Counted from the stretch's first letter, positions 48,590-57,859 are shown. The stretch: 64,000 bases of DNA from DATBFG01 sp036558645 (GCA_036558645.1 DATBFG010000072.1:1-64000); one strand, 5' to 3'. Notes: a model not told the origin generated them from the sequence alone. Numbers and translations: made by a program.

Positions 48590-49345
48590 CTAGTACGGTG
48601 GTCTTCGCCCGCCCTGGCGTTGTCCAGGACCACCGGGACCTTGGCGAATCGCACTGATGTGAAGTCCCAAGGATCGCAAACTAGCGGTGCCATTGGTTCC
48701 TCCACTCATCTTGACTTCGATTCGGAAAGGGTAAGGGTTGTCGGCATTCGTGGCTCGAAAGCGAGATATGGCGTGCTGGTAGGGAGCAATGCGGCGCTGC
48801 TCCATGCAGTTTTCTTCCGGGGCGGATGAATCGCAGCGGAAGTTGCTGGAGCCGTCGCCTTGCGTGCAATTATCTCCGCAGTCCACCTTGGTGATGTTTT
48901 CCGAATAGCCGTCGCCCGTGGCGGCCCGTTCCGAATGGAAATGGGGCCAGGTCAGATTCCCCGTCGCGCCATACACGGTCCCACGGATAATGACGTGAAT
49001 GCTCTCATTAGCTTTCACATTCCACTTGTCGGTGCCGCCAACCAGCAAGGTGTTGGGCCCGTTGGGATCGCGGCGCATGTGGATCTCAAGTCCATGTTCT
49101 CCCAGGCGATCGCAGATCTTGGATGGTGTGCTGGTGCATTCGTAGGAGACCCAGTGATAAACCGCCGGAGGCAATGCGCAGGTGTGGCCCATGTAACTGG
49201 CCACGGTTCCCGGCTCACAAACCGGAATGTTGGATTCATCTTCTTGCGGCGCAGCTTGAACCTGACTAGGCGCCGCGGCGAATGTGACAACTCCGAGTAG
49301 CAACAGCGTGGCAAAAACCCAAAACCTCAGTCTTCCAAGTTGCAT
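48590..49345 (-). CDS. Hypothetical secreted Cys-rich protein
   Basis: Protein of 251 residues with a signal peptide (FWVFATLLLLGVVTFAAAPS). The mature part has about nine Cys (VCEPG, TCALPP, YECTSTPSKICDRL, VDCGDNC, FRCDSS, NCMEQ), strongly suggesting disulfides. A beta-rich middle contains IHVIIRGTVYGATGNLTWPH. The tail is Gly/Pro/Arg-rich. No family recognised. GGGAGC precedes the ATG. It is divergent from the ECF sigma factor gene 120 bases away and may be under its control, though this is untested. Confidence 0.72.
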   Translation of the reverse strand: MQLGRLRFWVFATLLLLGVVTFAAAPSQVQAAPQEDESNIPVCEPGTVASYMGHTCALPPAVYHWVSYECTSTPSKICDRLGEHGLEIHMRRDPNGPNTLLVGGTDKWNVKANESIHVIIRGTVYGATGNLTWPHFHSERAATGDGYSENITKVDCGDNCTQGDGSSNFRCDSSAPEENCMEQRRIAPYQHAISRFRATNADNPYPFRIEVKMSGGTNGTASLRSLGLHISAIRQGPGGPGQRQGGRRPPY

Positions 49346-49467
49346 GAATCAGCTCCCACGCCCCCGATTTTCGCAACAGTATATTGGATGCGGGGTCGAA
49401 TGAGTACACGATGGTTCTCTTGTGTACAAAAGTGAGACAGTCGTAAACTCCGGGTTCAGCTGACATT

Positions 49468-50217
49468 ATGCCCAACGACACTGGTATTGGCGGCGATAAA
49501 GGCGCATTTCCCACAACCCGCTGGTCGCTGATCGTGGCTTCGCGCAGCGAACAGGCCGAGGAACGTCATCGCGCTCTCGAAGTGCTAATCGCCGCCTATT
49601 GGAAGCCGGTTTACAAGTACATACGGCTGCGCTGGAACAAGGAGAACGAGGAAGCCAAGGACCTGACACAGGAATTCTTCGCGCGACTGCTAGAGAAGGA
49701 GTTTCTCGATCGCTTTGACCCCGAACGCGCCAAGTTGAGAACTTTTCTTCGCGTCTGTGTCGATCGCATGGTTGGCAACGAAGAGAAGGCAGCTCATCGG
49801 CTGAAACGAGGCGGAGAAATGCAGGTGCTCTCGCTCGATTTCGAGTCGGCAGAAGGCGAACTCCGGCAGATTGACGTTGCGGCGCCTGGTGACATGGACG
49901 AGTTCTTCGCTCGCGAGTGGGCACGAAATGTATTCAGCGCGGCGATCGAGCGACTGCGCGAGGATTGCGAGGCGAGAGGGAAGCAGATACATTTTCGTCT
50001 GCTTGAGCTATATGACGTTGAAGAAGGCGGCAAGGATCTGACCTATGAGGAAGTCGCCAAGCGGTTTGGACTGAAACCATCCGACGTTACCAACTATCTT
50101 TCCTATGCGCGGCGGGAACTGCGGGGGATAGTGCTCAAACAGTTGCGGCAGATGACCGCATCGGAAGACGAATTCAGGCGTGAAGCCCGTTCATTGCTGG
50201 GAGTGGAGCTGCCGTGA
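49468..50217 (+). CDS. ECF-type RNA polymerase sigma factor
   Basis: Sigma-70-like factor of 249 residues, longer than most ECF factors. Region 2 is visible as LEVLIAAYWKPVYKYIRLRW, then AKDLTQEFFARLLEKEFLDR. Region 4 is GKDLTYEEVAKRFGLKPSDV, then TNYLSYARRELRGIVLKQL. The insert between them and the long C-terminus match ECF groups that lack an anti-sigma factor and are paired with Ser/Thr kinases. The kinase gene follows with a 4-base overlap, which supports control by phosphorylation. Confidence 0.88.
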   Translation: MPNDTGIGGDKGAFPTTRWSLIVASRSEQAEERHRALEVLIAAYWKPVYKYIRLRWNKENEEAKDLTQEFFARLLEKEFLDRFDPERAKLRTFLRVCVDRMVGNEEKAAHRLKRGGEMQVLSLDFESAEGELRQIDVAAPGDMDEFFAREWARNVFSAAIERLREDCEARGKQIHFRLLELYDVEEGGKDLTYEEVAKRFGLKPSDVTNYLSYARRELRGIVLKQLRQMTASEDEFRREARSLLGVELP

Positions 50218-51149
50218 CGTATCTATCTGATTCCGCCCTTAATCGCCTGCGTGCCGCGGCTGATACTCCCGACCTCAGCAGTACGCGTTATCGACCGATC
50301 GACAAACTTGGACAAGGCGGCATGGGTGGCGTGTATCGAGTGGAAGATACGGTTCTACAGCGAGAAGTAGCGCTGAAGATTATTGCGGCTTTCGATTCGG
50401 GCACCGAGCTAGGTGAGCGGTTGCTACATGAAGCGCGCGTGATTGCGCAACTCGAGCATCCGGGGATTGTTCCAGTCCATGATGTGGGAAGGCTTCCGGA
50501 TGGATGCGTATTCTACGCGATGAAGTTGGTCCAAGGCGATCGACTGGACGACCACATCAGTGGTTTGGAGAGTCTGGCAGAGCGCCTGCGTATCTTTGGA
50601 AAAATCTGTGAGGCGGTCTCGTTTGCTCATTCACGCGGAGTGCTGCATCGCGATCTGAAGCCGCAGAACATTATGGTAGGGCCGTTCGGAGAGGTTCTGG
50701 TTATGGATTGGGGCATATCCAAAGTATTGGGAAATACAGAAGCGAAGGCGAGTGGACCATTGGCGCTTCTCGGTACGAACCATGGTACCGTGCTCGGAAC
50801 TCCAGGGTTCATGGCTCCCGAGCAAGCGAGAGGCGAGCATGTTGACCATCGCGCGGATGTCTTTTCGCTCGGGGCGCTGTTGCAATTCATGAATGTAGGA
50901 TCGTCGAGAGTGATCGGTGCAATTTCGTCCAAAGCAATGGCAGAAAAGCCGGGCGATAGATACGCATCAGTTCACGACCTCTCAACGGACGTCGCGCATT
51001 TTTTGGATGGGCTGCCTGTTTCGGCGTATCCCGAGAGCTGGACGACACGGCTACAGCGCTGGGCGGGGAAGAATAAAGCATGGTTGCTCCTGATCCTGGC
51101 GTATCTGATCATGCGTACACTCTTTATCCTTTGGCGGGCGGCAGAGTAG
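50214..51149 (+). CDS. Membrane Ser/Thr protein kinase with a shortened C-lobe
   Basis: Kinase of 311 residues starting with GTG inside the sigma factor stop (GTGA). Conserved motifs are GQGGMGGVYRVED (P-loop), VALKII (Lys), HRDLKPQNIMVG (catalytic loop), MDWGISK (DWG in place of DFG), GTPGFMAPEQARGE and DHRADVFSLGALL. After this, the segment normally running LyellTGrpPF is largely missing: the sequence goes directly from QFMNVGSSRV to the last helices. A single helix (AWLLLILAYLIMRTLFILWR) at the end anchors it. No extracellular sensor follows. It is probably functional but compact, and the sigma factor is its likely target. Confidence 0.88.
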   Translation: MTYLSDSALNRLRAAADTPDLSSTRYRPIDKLGQGGMGGVYRVEDTVLQREVALKIIAAFDSGTELGERLLHEARVIAQLEHPGIVPVHDVGRLPDGCVFYAMKLVQGDRLDDHISGLESLAERLRIFGKICEAVSFAHSRGVLHRDLKPQNIMVGPFGEVLVMDWGISKVLGNTEAKASGPLALLGTNHGTVLGTPGFMAPEQARGEHVDHRADVFSLGALLQFMNVGSSRVIGAISSKAMAEKPGDRYASVHDLSTDVAHFLDGLPVSAYPESWTTRLQRWAGKNKAWLLLILAYLIMRTLFILWRAAE

Positions 51150-51239
51150 AGCCGGGTTGGTGCCTTTGAGCGCAGAGCTTAAAGGATTTCCCGTGGGCGT
51201 TGAATAGAAGCTCAGCGGAATATTCCGTAAGGAGGCAAC

Positions 51240-51599
51240 ATGAACAAAGTCGTGTTGGGACTGATTGTTGGCGGAATACTTGGCATCTTTGATGGACTGA
51301 CTGCCTGGTTCACCCCGGCGGTGCGCGCACAAATGGTCGGCATAGTCGTCGGTTCAACCTTCAAGGGCCTGATCGCTGGCGTGATCATCGGCTACTTCGC
51401 GCGCAAGGTGAACTCTTTAGCGCTGGGCATTCTGTTTGGGCTGGCAGTCGGCTTGATTCTGGCTTATGCAGTGGCCGCCATGCCCGATCCATCAGGCCAT
51501 CACTATTACTTTGAAATCATGATTCCGGGCGGAATCGTAGGCATGATCGTCGGCTACGCCACGCAACGGTATGGGAGCGCACCGCAGCTGGCGCGGTAA
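51240..51599 (+). CDS. Small Gly-rich membrane protein
   Basis: Protein of 119 residues with about four helices, rich in small residues: VVLGLIVGGILGIFDGLTAW, GSTFKGLIAGVIIGYFARKV, LGILFGLAVGLILAYAVAAM and IPGGIVGMIVGYATQRYG. The Gly spacing suits tight helix packing. A strong AAGGAGG site precedes the ATG. A stem-loop (CCTTTGAGC with GCTTAAAGG, 51163-51185) lies between it and the kinase gene. No family recognised. It ends 3 bases from the convergent FG-GAP gene. Confidence 0.75.
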   Translation: MNKVVLGLIVGGILGIFDGLTAWFTPAVRAQMVGIVVGSTFKGLIAGVIIGYFARKVNSLALGILFGLAVGLILAYAVAAMPDPSGHHYYFEIMIPGGIVGMIVGYATQRYGSAPQLAR

Positions 51600-51602
51600 C
51601 AA

Positions 51603-52778
51603 TCACGGACATTGTCCGGTGTTCAGCTCAAACGAAACCCGGTAGAAGTCGGTGAACGCCAAATCGGGGCGTCCGTCGTGATTGAAGTCTCCCGTGGCTG
51701 AGCGGAACACTCCGACGGCAAGATTGGAGGAAGTTATGGCGCGTTGGAAAGTGCCGTCGCCATTTCCCATAAGAATTGACAGGTTCGGCACAGGCCTGTT
51801 GGCATAGCTGTTCGTAACCAGATCGGTCTGCCCGTCACCATTGAAGTCGGCGAGGGCGATGTCCCACGGTGTCTTGGCGGCATAAGTGACTGCCGGTTGG
51901 AAGGTGCCATCACCCTCACCTAGCAAGATGGCGACATTCCCTGGGCTCGAAAGAGGGTTGCCTGTGTTCGCTACGGCCAGATCGATCTTGCCATCCTGGT
52001 TAAAGTCTCCAGCCACCGCATTCGACGGGGAATCGCCGTGGGATGCCACTCTCGTCTTAAAGGTGAAAGTTCCGTCACCGTTGCCGAGATAAATCAAGAT
52101 TGGATCCTTGAACTCCTGGTCATTGGAGCTGATGGATGCAACGTCCAACGTGCCGTCACCGTTGAAGTCGGCTACCAGCAAAGCCCATGGCCGGAAACTA
52201 CCCGGGGAGATCGGCATCAGGTCGCGCATAGTACCGTCTCCGTTGCCCAACAGCACGCCAAGCCTGCGGGTGAAATAGGGAGCGATGACAGCATCGAGGT
52301 TGCCATCGTGGTCAAAGTCCCCTACTGCGGCAGTACTCAGTTCTCTCACCTGCTTTCCGCCGCGAGAGCCTAGGCGGAACGTCCCATCTCCGTTGCCGAG
52401 GAACAGATCGATTCCTTCCTTGTTCTCGTTGTCGTCCGGGTTGGCAACGACGATCAAGTCTATGTTCCCATCGTTGTTAAAGTCGCCTGCAGCTATTCCG
52501 ATTGCCCCAAAGCTGGCCGGAAAGCGTTTTACCGGCTGAAAGGTTCCGTCTCCGCGACTTAGGTAAATGTCGAAGTTGCCGTCGTATCTAGGGGACTCGG
52601 AATTGCCGCTCACCGCGGCGATGTCGTCGATGCCATCGTTATTAAAATCGGCGACGGTCAGGTCCCACAGATAGATGACGGGGCCGGGCATGAACTGATA
52701 TGGCGTGAAGCACTCAGCAGAAACAAAAGGAGCGATCAAAATGAAGGAAAAAGAAAACAACACTGCAAGATACTTCAT
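51603..52778 (-). CDS. Secreted FG-GAP/VCBS repeat protein, seven motifs
   Basis: Protein of 391 residues. The signal peptide (YLAVLFSFSFILIAPFVSA) is followed by seven Asp-rich calcium loops: DFNNDGIDDIAA, DFNNDGNIDLIV, DFDHDGNLDAVI, DFNGDGTLDVAS, DFNQDGKIDLAV, DFNGDGQTDLVT and DFNHDGRPDLAF. LGNGDGTF turns lie between them. This count fits one seven-bladed propeller. It ends with a Cys-Pro that could pair with the Cys just after the signal. Probably surface-located; ligand unknown. Confidence 0.9.
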   Translation of the reverse strand: MKYLAVLFSFSFILIAPFVSAECFTPYQFMPGPVIYLWDLTVADFNNDGIDDIAAVSGNSESPRYDGNFDIYLSRGDGTFQPVKRFPASFGAIGIAAGDFNNDGNIDLIVVANPDDNENKEGIDLFLGNGDGTFRLGSRGGKQVRELSTAAVGDFDHDGNLDAVIAPYFTRRLGVLLGNGDGTMRDLMPISPGSFRPWALLVADFNGDGTLDVASISSNDQEFKDPILIYLGNGDGTFTFKTRVASHGDSPSNAVAGDFNQDGKIDLAVANTGNPLSSPGNVAILLGEGDGTFQPAVTYAAKTPWDIALADFNGDGQTDLVTNSYANRPVPNLSILMGNGDGTFQRAITSSNLAVGVFRSATGDFNHDGRPDLAFTDFYRVSFELNTGQCP

Positions 52779-52962
52779 GGCGGTCCTCGGAATGGCGTGC
52801 TGCCGGAGGGGAGGAGATCGGTCAGCCGAAGCCCAAGAATTCTGTTATTTCTCTAAGTGTTTGTCAACTGAATCGGGCACGTATTGCGGTATACTTTGCT
52901 CGCTCGTGGCGTGTCCCCGCGCCACCACATTGTCTGTCATTCCATTCCATGGGGATACCTAC

Positions 52963-53409
52963 ATGCAAAACTTAAAACCAGCAGTCCTGGTGTTAGCGGC
53001 TGTCGTCTGTTTAGGTGCCTCGGCACAGGCCTTAGATCAGAAGGCTGCAGATGGTGTCATTAACAAGTATCTCGAAAAGCAGAAGACTGCAGACGGCGAA
53101 GGACAATCGTCTGGAAGCGTGATTGCCGATCTCAATAGCGATGGCAAGCCTGAGATCGTGCTTTTGTGGGCTTTCATGGGCCCGACCTATGCTACGAACC
53201 AGCTCACCGTATTTGCGGATGCCGGCAAGGGATACGTCCCGGCTGCGTCATTCGATGTGGTCGGGCAGGCCGACGCAGTGTCCGTTAAGAATGGCCTGAT
53301 TTTGGTAGATCAAATGGTTATGGGCAAGAACGATCCCCTGTGTTGCCCCAGCATCAAGAAGCAGGGAAAGTATCGTTGGGCGGGCGCGAAGATTCTTGAG
53401 GTGAAATAG
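52963..53409 (+). CDS. Hypothetical secreted protein
   Basis: Protein of 148 residues. The signal peptide (AVLVLAAVVCLGASAQA) is followed by a compact domain: QKAADGVINKYLEKQK, GSVIADLNSDGKPEIVLLWA with one FG-GAP-like acidic loop, LTVFADAGKGYVPAASFDVV, and a C-terminal part with a CC pair (DPLCCPSIKKQGKYRW). The pattern resembles single-domain proteins of the VCBS/LppC-like type, but no family is assigned. It is divergent from the FG-GAP gene at 51603-52778. Confidence 0.75.
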   Translation: MQNLKPAVLVLAAVVCLGASAQALDQKAADGVINKYLEKQKTADGEGQSSGSVIADLNSDGKPEIVLLWAFMGPTYATNQLTVFADAGKGYVPAASFDVVGQADAVSVKNGLILVDQMVMGKNDPLCCPSIKKQGKYRWAGAKILEVK

Positions 53410-53411
53410 GC

Positions 53412-54878
53412 TCAGTGTCCGGACTCAGCGTCCGCAGCGGGTTCGGACTCCTCATCTTCGGCGTGGATAAGTCCAAACTTCTTCAGTTTGTAACGCAACG
53501 CGTCGCGCGAAATATCGAGCAGTCGGGCGGCATGCGTCTGATTGCCGTTCGCCTGGCGCATGGCGATCTCAACCATGTTTCGTTCGACTTCTTCGAGCGA
53601 CGTGCCACCCTCGGGAATGTAGAGGCGAGGCAAGCTGCGCCCGTTGGGCAGTTGCTGGCCGTTGTCAGCAGAGGAGCGCTCGAAGGCCGTCAAGCCCCCT
53701 GATTCTGCCACCGAAAACGGCAGGTACACGGGGCGAAGCTGCTGCTCTTCTTCCAGGATCATGGCGCGCTCAATCGAGTTCTTGAGCTCGCGCACATTGC
53801 CAGGCCATGTATGGGATAACAGCAATCTCTGCGTGTCCTCGGTAATCCCCCGTACTGCTTTCTTGAACTTGCGGTTGTAGCGTTCGATGAAGAATTCGAC
53901 TAACGGAAGGATGTCTTCTTTGCGATCGCGCAGAGGCGGAATAAAGATGGCAATGATGGCCAGGCGATAATAAAGGTCCTGCCGAAACTGTCCTTCGCGA
54001 ACGGCTTTCTCCAAATCGCGGTTGGATGCCGCAATTACGCGCACATCCACCTGCATGTCGCGCACTCCTCCAACGCGACGAATTACTTGATCTTCCAACA
54101 CGCGTAGCAGTTTTGCCTGTAGCAGTGGAGAGAGTTCGCCGATCTCATCGAGGAAGAGCGTGCCGCCGTCCGCTACCTCGAACAGGCCTTTCTTCATCTG
54201 CTTGGCGTCGGTGAAGGCGCCGCGCTCGTGCCCGAATAACTCAGCTTCCATGAGTGTCTCGGGAATCGCCGAGCAATTGATGGCGACAAACGGCTTGTCC
54301 TGGCGGGTGCTCTCGTAGTGAATGGCCTTGGCGATCAAATCTTTTCCAGTGCCGCTCTCGCCCTGAATCAGAATCGTCGTCGCTTCGCTGGATGCGACCT
54401 TGCGAACGAAGTTCATCAGCTCGGTCATCTTGGCGGATGTTCCAATTACCTCGTGGTAACCAGTACGGCGGCGCATTTCACCACGCAGAGACTGGACTTC
54501 GCTGCGCAGGCGAGTAGTCTCGAGGGAATTCTTGATGGCAACGTTCAGCTCTTCGAAGTCAACCGGCTTGCCAACGAAGTCATAGGCCCCCAGCTTGAGA
54601 GCGGCCTTGACATCGTCCAGCTGCGGATCGGCGGTGATCATGATGACGGCGCGGGCATCGCCGTTCTTTCGGAGGTGCTCGAGCACTTCAAGGCCGCTCA
54701 TGTCGGGAAGTCTGACGTCGAGGAGGACAAGATCAGGAGATTCGTGCTGAGCGAGCTTCAGCGCGGGCTCGCCAGCTTCGGCCTCGAGTACGTGGTACCC
54801 CCACTCCTCACACTTCTGCCGCAGGGACCAACGCACCAGGCGCTCGTCATCCACCACGAGGATCTTGTCAGCAGGCAT
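53412..54878 (-). CDS. Sigma-54-dependent response regulator (NtrC family)
   Basis: Activator of 488 residues with three domains. The receiver (about 5-120) has the acceptor in DLVLLDVRLPDMSG. The AAA+ domain (about 145-380) has GESGTGKDLIAKAI (Walker A), GGTLFLDEIGEL (Walker B) and the sigma-54 contact loop ERGAFTDAKQ. The Fis-type HTH is at the end (NGNQTHAARLLDISRDALRY). The contact loop is GAFTDA instead of GAFTGA, a variant that I believe also occurs in other response regulators. No histidine kinase is adjacent. The CDS ends 3 bases from the convergent small secreted protein. Confidence 0.94.
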   Translation of the reverse strand: MPADKILVVDDERLVRWSLRQKCEEWGYHVLEAEAGEPALKLAQHESPDLVLLDVRLPDMSGLEVLEHLRKNGDARAVIMITADPQLDDVKAALKLGAYDFVGKPVDFEELNVAIKNSLETTRLRSEVQSLRGEMRRRTGYHEVIGTSAKMTELMNFVRKVASSEATTILIQGESGTGKDLIAKAIHYESTRQDKPFVAINCSAIPETLMEAELFGHERGAFTDAKQMKKGLFEVADGGTLFLDEIGELSPLLQAKLLRVLEDQVIRRVGGVRDMQVDVRVIAASNRDLEKAVREGQFRQDLYYRLAIIAIFIPPLRDRKEDILPLVEFFIERYNRKFKKAVRGITEDTQRLLLSHTWPGNVRELKNSIERAMILEEEQQLRPVYLPFSVAESGGLTAFERSSADNGQQLPNGRSLPRLYIPEGGTSLEEVERNMVEIAMRQANGNQTHAARLLDISRDALRYKLKKFGLIHAEDEESEPAADAESGH

Positions 54879-55002
54879 GTTGGGACGCGATTAGATTACT
54901 ACGGAAACAGCGGATCGGCGGATCATTGGCCTCCGGCATGTGCCGAGTTCAAACGAGATTCAGCCAGTGCCAATGCTACAAACAGTGCTGAGCGGTTCCA
55001 GC

Positions 55003-55845
55003 CTAGTGGATTCTCAGAAACCCGTGATCCTTCTGCTGGGCATCGACGTATGACCCGGAAATATCTCCATTGTCATTGATGTCAAAGGCATTGATGGTCG
55101 CGTCCGGTCGCGTCAGACGGATGTACTGGCCGTTGGAAAAGAGAAACCCCGCCTGCTTGCCGTTTTGGAAGGTCGCGAATCCTACCACCTGCTTGCGGTT
55201 ATTGATTCCCGTGGGGAAAGTCTCGGTGGCTCCGGGCACCGCAATGTGCTGAAAGTGACCATGGGTGCGGGCGAAGCCGTGCGCCAGGTTGTCTGCCAGG
55301 AACGCGGCTCCCAACAGATCTCCGTTGTCATTGATGCCGGTCACTTGCGTTGACATGGCATTGGGAGCGTCAATCGAAGTAAACACTCCGCTCACCAGGG
55401 TGAATCCGTGGAAGACGGCGGCAACATCGAGATAGTAACCGGCGATATCGCCCAGATTGTTCAGTCCATAAATCAATGTATAAACCGCGCCGGGATAGTC
55501 GATGGTGGTGTACGTTCCACCCTGCAGCAGGAATCCGTGCATCCGTCCCTCGGCCGTAACAAAATAAAGCCCGGCGATGTCGCCGTCATCGTTAATGGAG
55601 GTGGCGGACGTGAGATCGGCGCCCGGGACGTCGATCGTCGTGAACACACCGCCTTTCAAAAGGAAGGCGTGAGTTGTGCTCCCCAAACCATAGGCGCCGA
55701 CCACATCCAGGTTGAGATTGGTGCCTGAGACAGAAGTCCCGTCCGCTCCAGGATAGTCGATGATCTGCCAGGTCACGGCAGGGGCGGAATGGGCAAACAA
55801 TACTGTGGCGACGATGACTAGGGAAATAGCCCGCAGCGAAATCAT
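55003..55845 (-). CDS. Secreted protein with HAF-like beta-propeller repeats
   Basis: Protein of 280 residues. The signal (LVIVATVLFAHSAPAV) is followed by about six repeats of roughly 43 residues, each with a GINdnGdivGyy motif and an aromatic-Pro-Gly-Ala strand. Examples are SINDDGDIAGLYFV, GLNNLGDIAGYYLD, GINDNGDLLGAAFL and GINNRKQVVGFATF. The HGFLLQGGTYTTIDYPGA pattern between them is typical of the HAF/extracellular-repeat family common in Acidobacteria and environmental Proteobacteria. GGAGG precedes the ATG. Function unknown. Confidence 0.85.
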   Translation of the reverse strand: MISLRAISLVIVATVLFAHSAPAVTWQIIDYPGADGTSVSGTNLNLDVVGAYGLGSTTHAFLLKGGVFTTIDVPGADLTSATSINDDGDIAGLYFVTAEGRMHGFLLQGGTYTTIDYPGAVYTLIYGLNNLGDIAGYYLDVAAVFHGFTLVSGVFTSIDAPNAMSTQVTGINDNGDLLGAAFLADNLAHGFARTHGHFQHIAVPGATETFPTGINNRKQVVGFATFQNGKQAGFLFSNGQYIRLTRPDATINAFDINDNGDISGSYVDAQQKDHGFLRIH

Positions 55846-56075
55846 GACGTGCCTCCAGGATCTTAACTACTGGCTTCTAAGGTGGCCCGAACGCGGCGAG
55901 CATTTTGTACGAAGATGGCTTGACCGTCAAGTGACGGTCCTGATTTCCGGGAATCCGGCGCCCATCAGCATACTCAGAGTATCGGAAAGGGGCGACTCAG
56001 AGAGTCATTTCCCGGTGCTACAATTGATAGTCCAATCCTGTCTTTTAAGGCATCAATATCTCCCGAGGTGCAATT

Positions 56076-57671
56076 ATGGCAACTATTGAAGCCCCTGCTC
56101 GTCCGCGAACTCAGCTGCACGAGGGGCCTTTTGTCAACGAGACGTTGACCGATTTCAGCAAGGAAGAAAATGCGCGGCAGATGCGTGCTGCCGTCGAGAA
56201 AGTCCGCAGCCAGCTCGGCCGAGAGTATGACCTGATTATTGGCGGCAAGCGCGTCAAAACAACCGACAAGATTAAGTCTGTCAATCCCGCCAAGCCGTCG
56301 CAAATCGTGGGAATCCATCAGAAAGCCGGTAAGGAACATGTTGAGCCTGCGATGCAGGCGGCGCTCAAGGCATTCGAGCCATGGAGGCAGACGTCGGTCG
56401 AGGAGCGCGCATCGTTGCTTTTTCGAGTAGGCGACCTGCTGCGCGAGCGCAAGTTCGAGTTCTGCGCGTGGCTGGTGTTTGAAGTCAGCAAGAACTGGGC
56501 CGAGGCCGACGGCGATATCGCCGAGACGATTGATTTTTGTGAGTACTACGCTCGCGAAGCGCTGCGTCTCTCGAAGACTGAGCTTCCGGTACAAATGGCG
56601 GGCGAACGCGACACGCTGCGATACATTCCGTTGGGTGTCGGAGCGGTGATTCCGCCGTGGAACTTCCCTTGCGCGATCATGGCGGGAATGACACTGGCGT
56701 CCATCGTATCGGGTAACACGGTCATCCTGAAGCCATCGAGCGATTCGCCGACGATTGCGGCAAAGTTCATTGAGTTGTTGGAAGAGGCAGGCATGCCGGA
56801 TGGCGTCGTGAACTTCTGTCCCGGCGCGGGTGGCAGCTTTGGCGATGCTATTGTCGCGCATCCGAAGACGCGTTACATCGCGTTTACCGGATCGCGTGAA
56901 GTCGGACTGCACATTAATCAGGTGGCGGCAAACCACGCGCCTGGCCAGGTCTGGATCAAGCGCACGGTCCTTGAGATGGGCGGCAAAGATGCAATTATCG
57001 TCGACGCCGATGCTGATCTCGACGCGGCTGTCGAAGGAGTTGCTTCCGCAGCTTTCGGTTTCCAGGGGCAGAAGTGCTCAGCCTGCTCGAGGGCAATTGT
57101 CGATGAGAAAATCTATGACAAGTTCCTCGAAAAGCTTAAGCCGCGTGTCGAGAGGATCACAGTTGGTGATCCGGCCGAGAACACGAACATGGGCGCAGTC
57201 ATCAACGAAGGCTCGATGAAGGACATCTTGAACTACATCGAAGCCGGCAAGAAAGATGGGCGGCTGATCACCGGTGGCGCTCGCGACAGCAAGGCGGGCG
57301 AAGGATACTACATCCAACCGACCGTGATTGCCGACATCGCGCCGAAGTCGAAGCTCGAGCAGGAAGAGATTTTCGGGCCGGTGCTGGCCGTGATCAAGGC
57401 AAAGAACTTCGATCATGCGATGGAGATCGCCAACGACACCGAGTTCGGCTTGACTGGCGCGGTGTACACGACTTCGCAAGACAAGATTGACCGTGCGATC
57501 CGCGATTTTCACGTCGGCAATCTTTACATCAACCGCAAATGCACGGGTGCGACGGTAGGATGCCATCCGTTCGGCGGCTTCAATATGTCAGGCACGGATT
57601 CAAAGTCCGGCGGTCCGGATTATTTGTACCTGTTCACGCAGGGAAAAGCCGTAGGCGAAAAGATTCGGTAG
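56076..57671 (+). CDS. pruA: L-glutamate gamma-semialdehyde dehydrogenase (1-pyrroline-5-carboxylate dehydrogenase)
   Basis: NAD+-dependent aldehyde dehydrogenase of 531 residues, second step of proline degradation to glutamate. Family features are the N-terminal FVNETLTDFSKEENARQMRA extension typical of monofunctional P5CDH, VIPPWNFPCAIMAGM and VILKPSSDSPTIAAKFIEL. The NAD loop is FTGSREVGLHIN, the general base Glu is in VLEMGGKDAIIVD, and the catalytic Cys is in FQGQKCSACSRAIV. The end, CHPFGGFNMSGTDSKSGGPD, is also typical. No proline dehydrogenase gene is adjacent. GAGGTG precedes the ATG and a good terminator follows. Confidence 0.96.
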   Translation: MATIEAPARPRTQLHEGPFVNETLTDFSKEENARQMRAAVEKVRSQLGREYDLIIGGKRVKTTDKIKSVNPAKPSQIVGIHQKAGKEHVEPAMQAALKAFEPWRQTSVEERASLLFRVGDLLRERKFEFCAWLVFEVSKNWAEADGDIAETIDFCEYYAREALRLSKTELPVQMAGERDTLRYIPLGVGAVIPPWNFPCAIMAGMTLASIVSGNTVILKPSSDSPTIAAKFIELLEEAGMPDGVVNFCPGAGGSFGDAIVAHPKTRYIAFTGSREVGLHINQVAANHAPGQVWIKRTVLEMGGKDAIIVDADADLDAAVEGVASAAFGFQGQKCSACSRAIVDEKIYDKFLEKLKPRVERITVGDPAENTNMGAVINEGSMKDILNYIEAGKKDGRLITGGARDSKAGEGYYIQPTVIADIAPKSKLEQEEIFGPVLAVIKAKNFDHAMEIANDTEFGLTGAVYTTSQDKIDRAIRDFHVGNLYINRKCTGATVGCHPFGGFNMSGTDSKSGGPDYLYLFTQGKAVGEKIR

Positions 57672-57691
57672 TGCGAACTTGTAGTGATTTG

Positions 57692-57722
57692 GCCGGAGGC
57701 GAGAGCTTCCGGCTTTTTCTTT
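57692..57722 (+). terminator. Intrinsic terminator of pruA
   Basis: GCCGGAGGC (57692-57700) and GCTTCCGGC (57705-57713) form a nine-pair stem with one G-T pair around a GAGA loop, followed by TTTTTCTTT, 20 bases after the stop. Confidence 0.9.
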
Positions 57723-57859
57723 ACGCAGAATATTTTTTCATGACGCGGGCGTGCTTCTGAGGCGGATTGTGATGGCTGGTTACTTTTGTGCAGACATCGC
57801 GATCGATTCTGACAACGTGTGTGCGATGCGGTGCTAGAGTTTGAAAAATGGGAGACTCT

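Noticed and set aside
51163..51185. Stem-loop after the kinase gene as a terminator
   Set aside because: A nine-pair stem is present but no U-run follows; it could equally be a processing site or chance.
55974..56936. Minus-strand frame of 320 codons
   Set aside because: Antisense to pruA; Arg/His-rich composition typical of a shadow frame.
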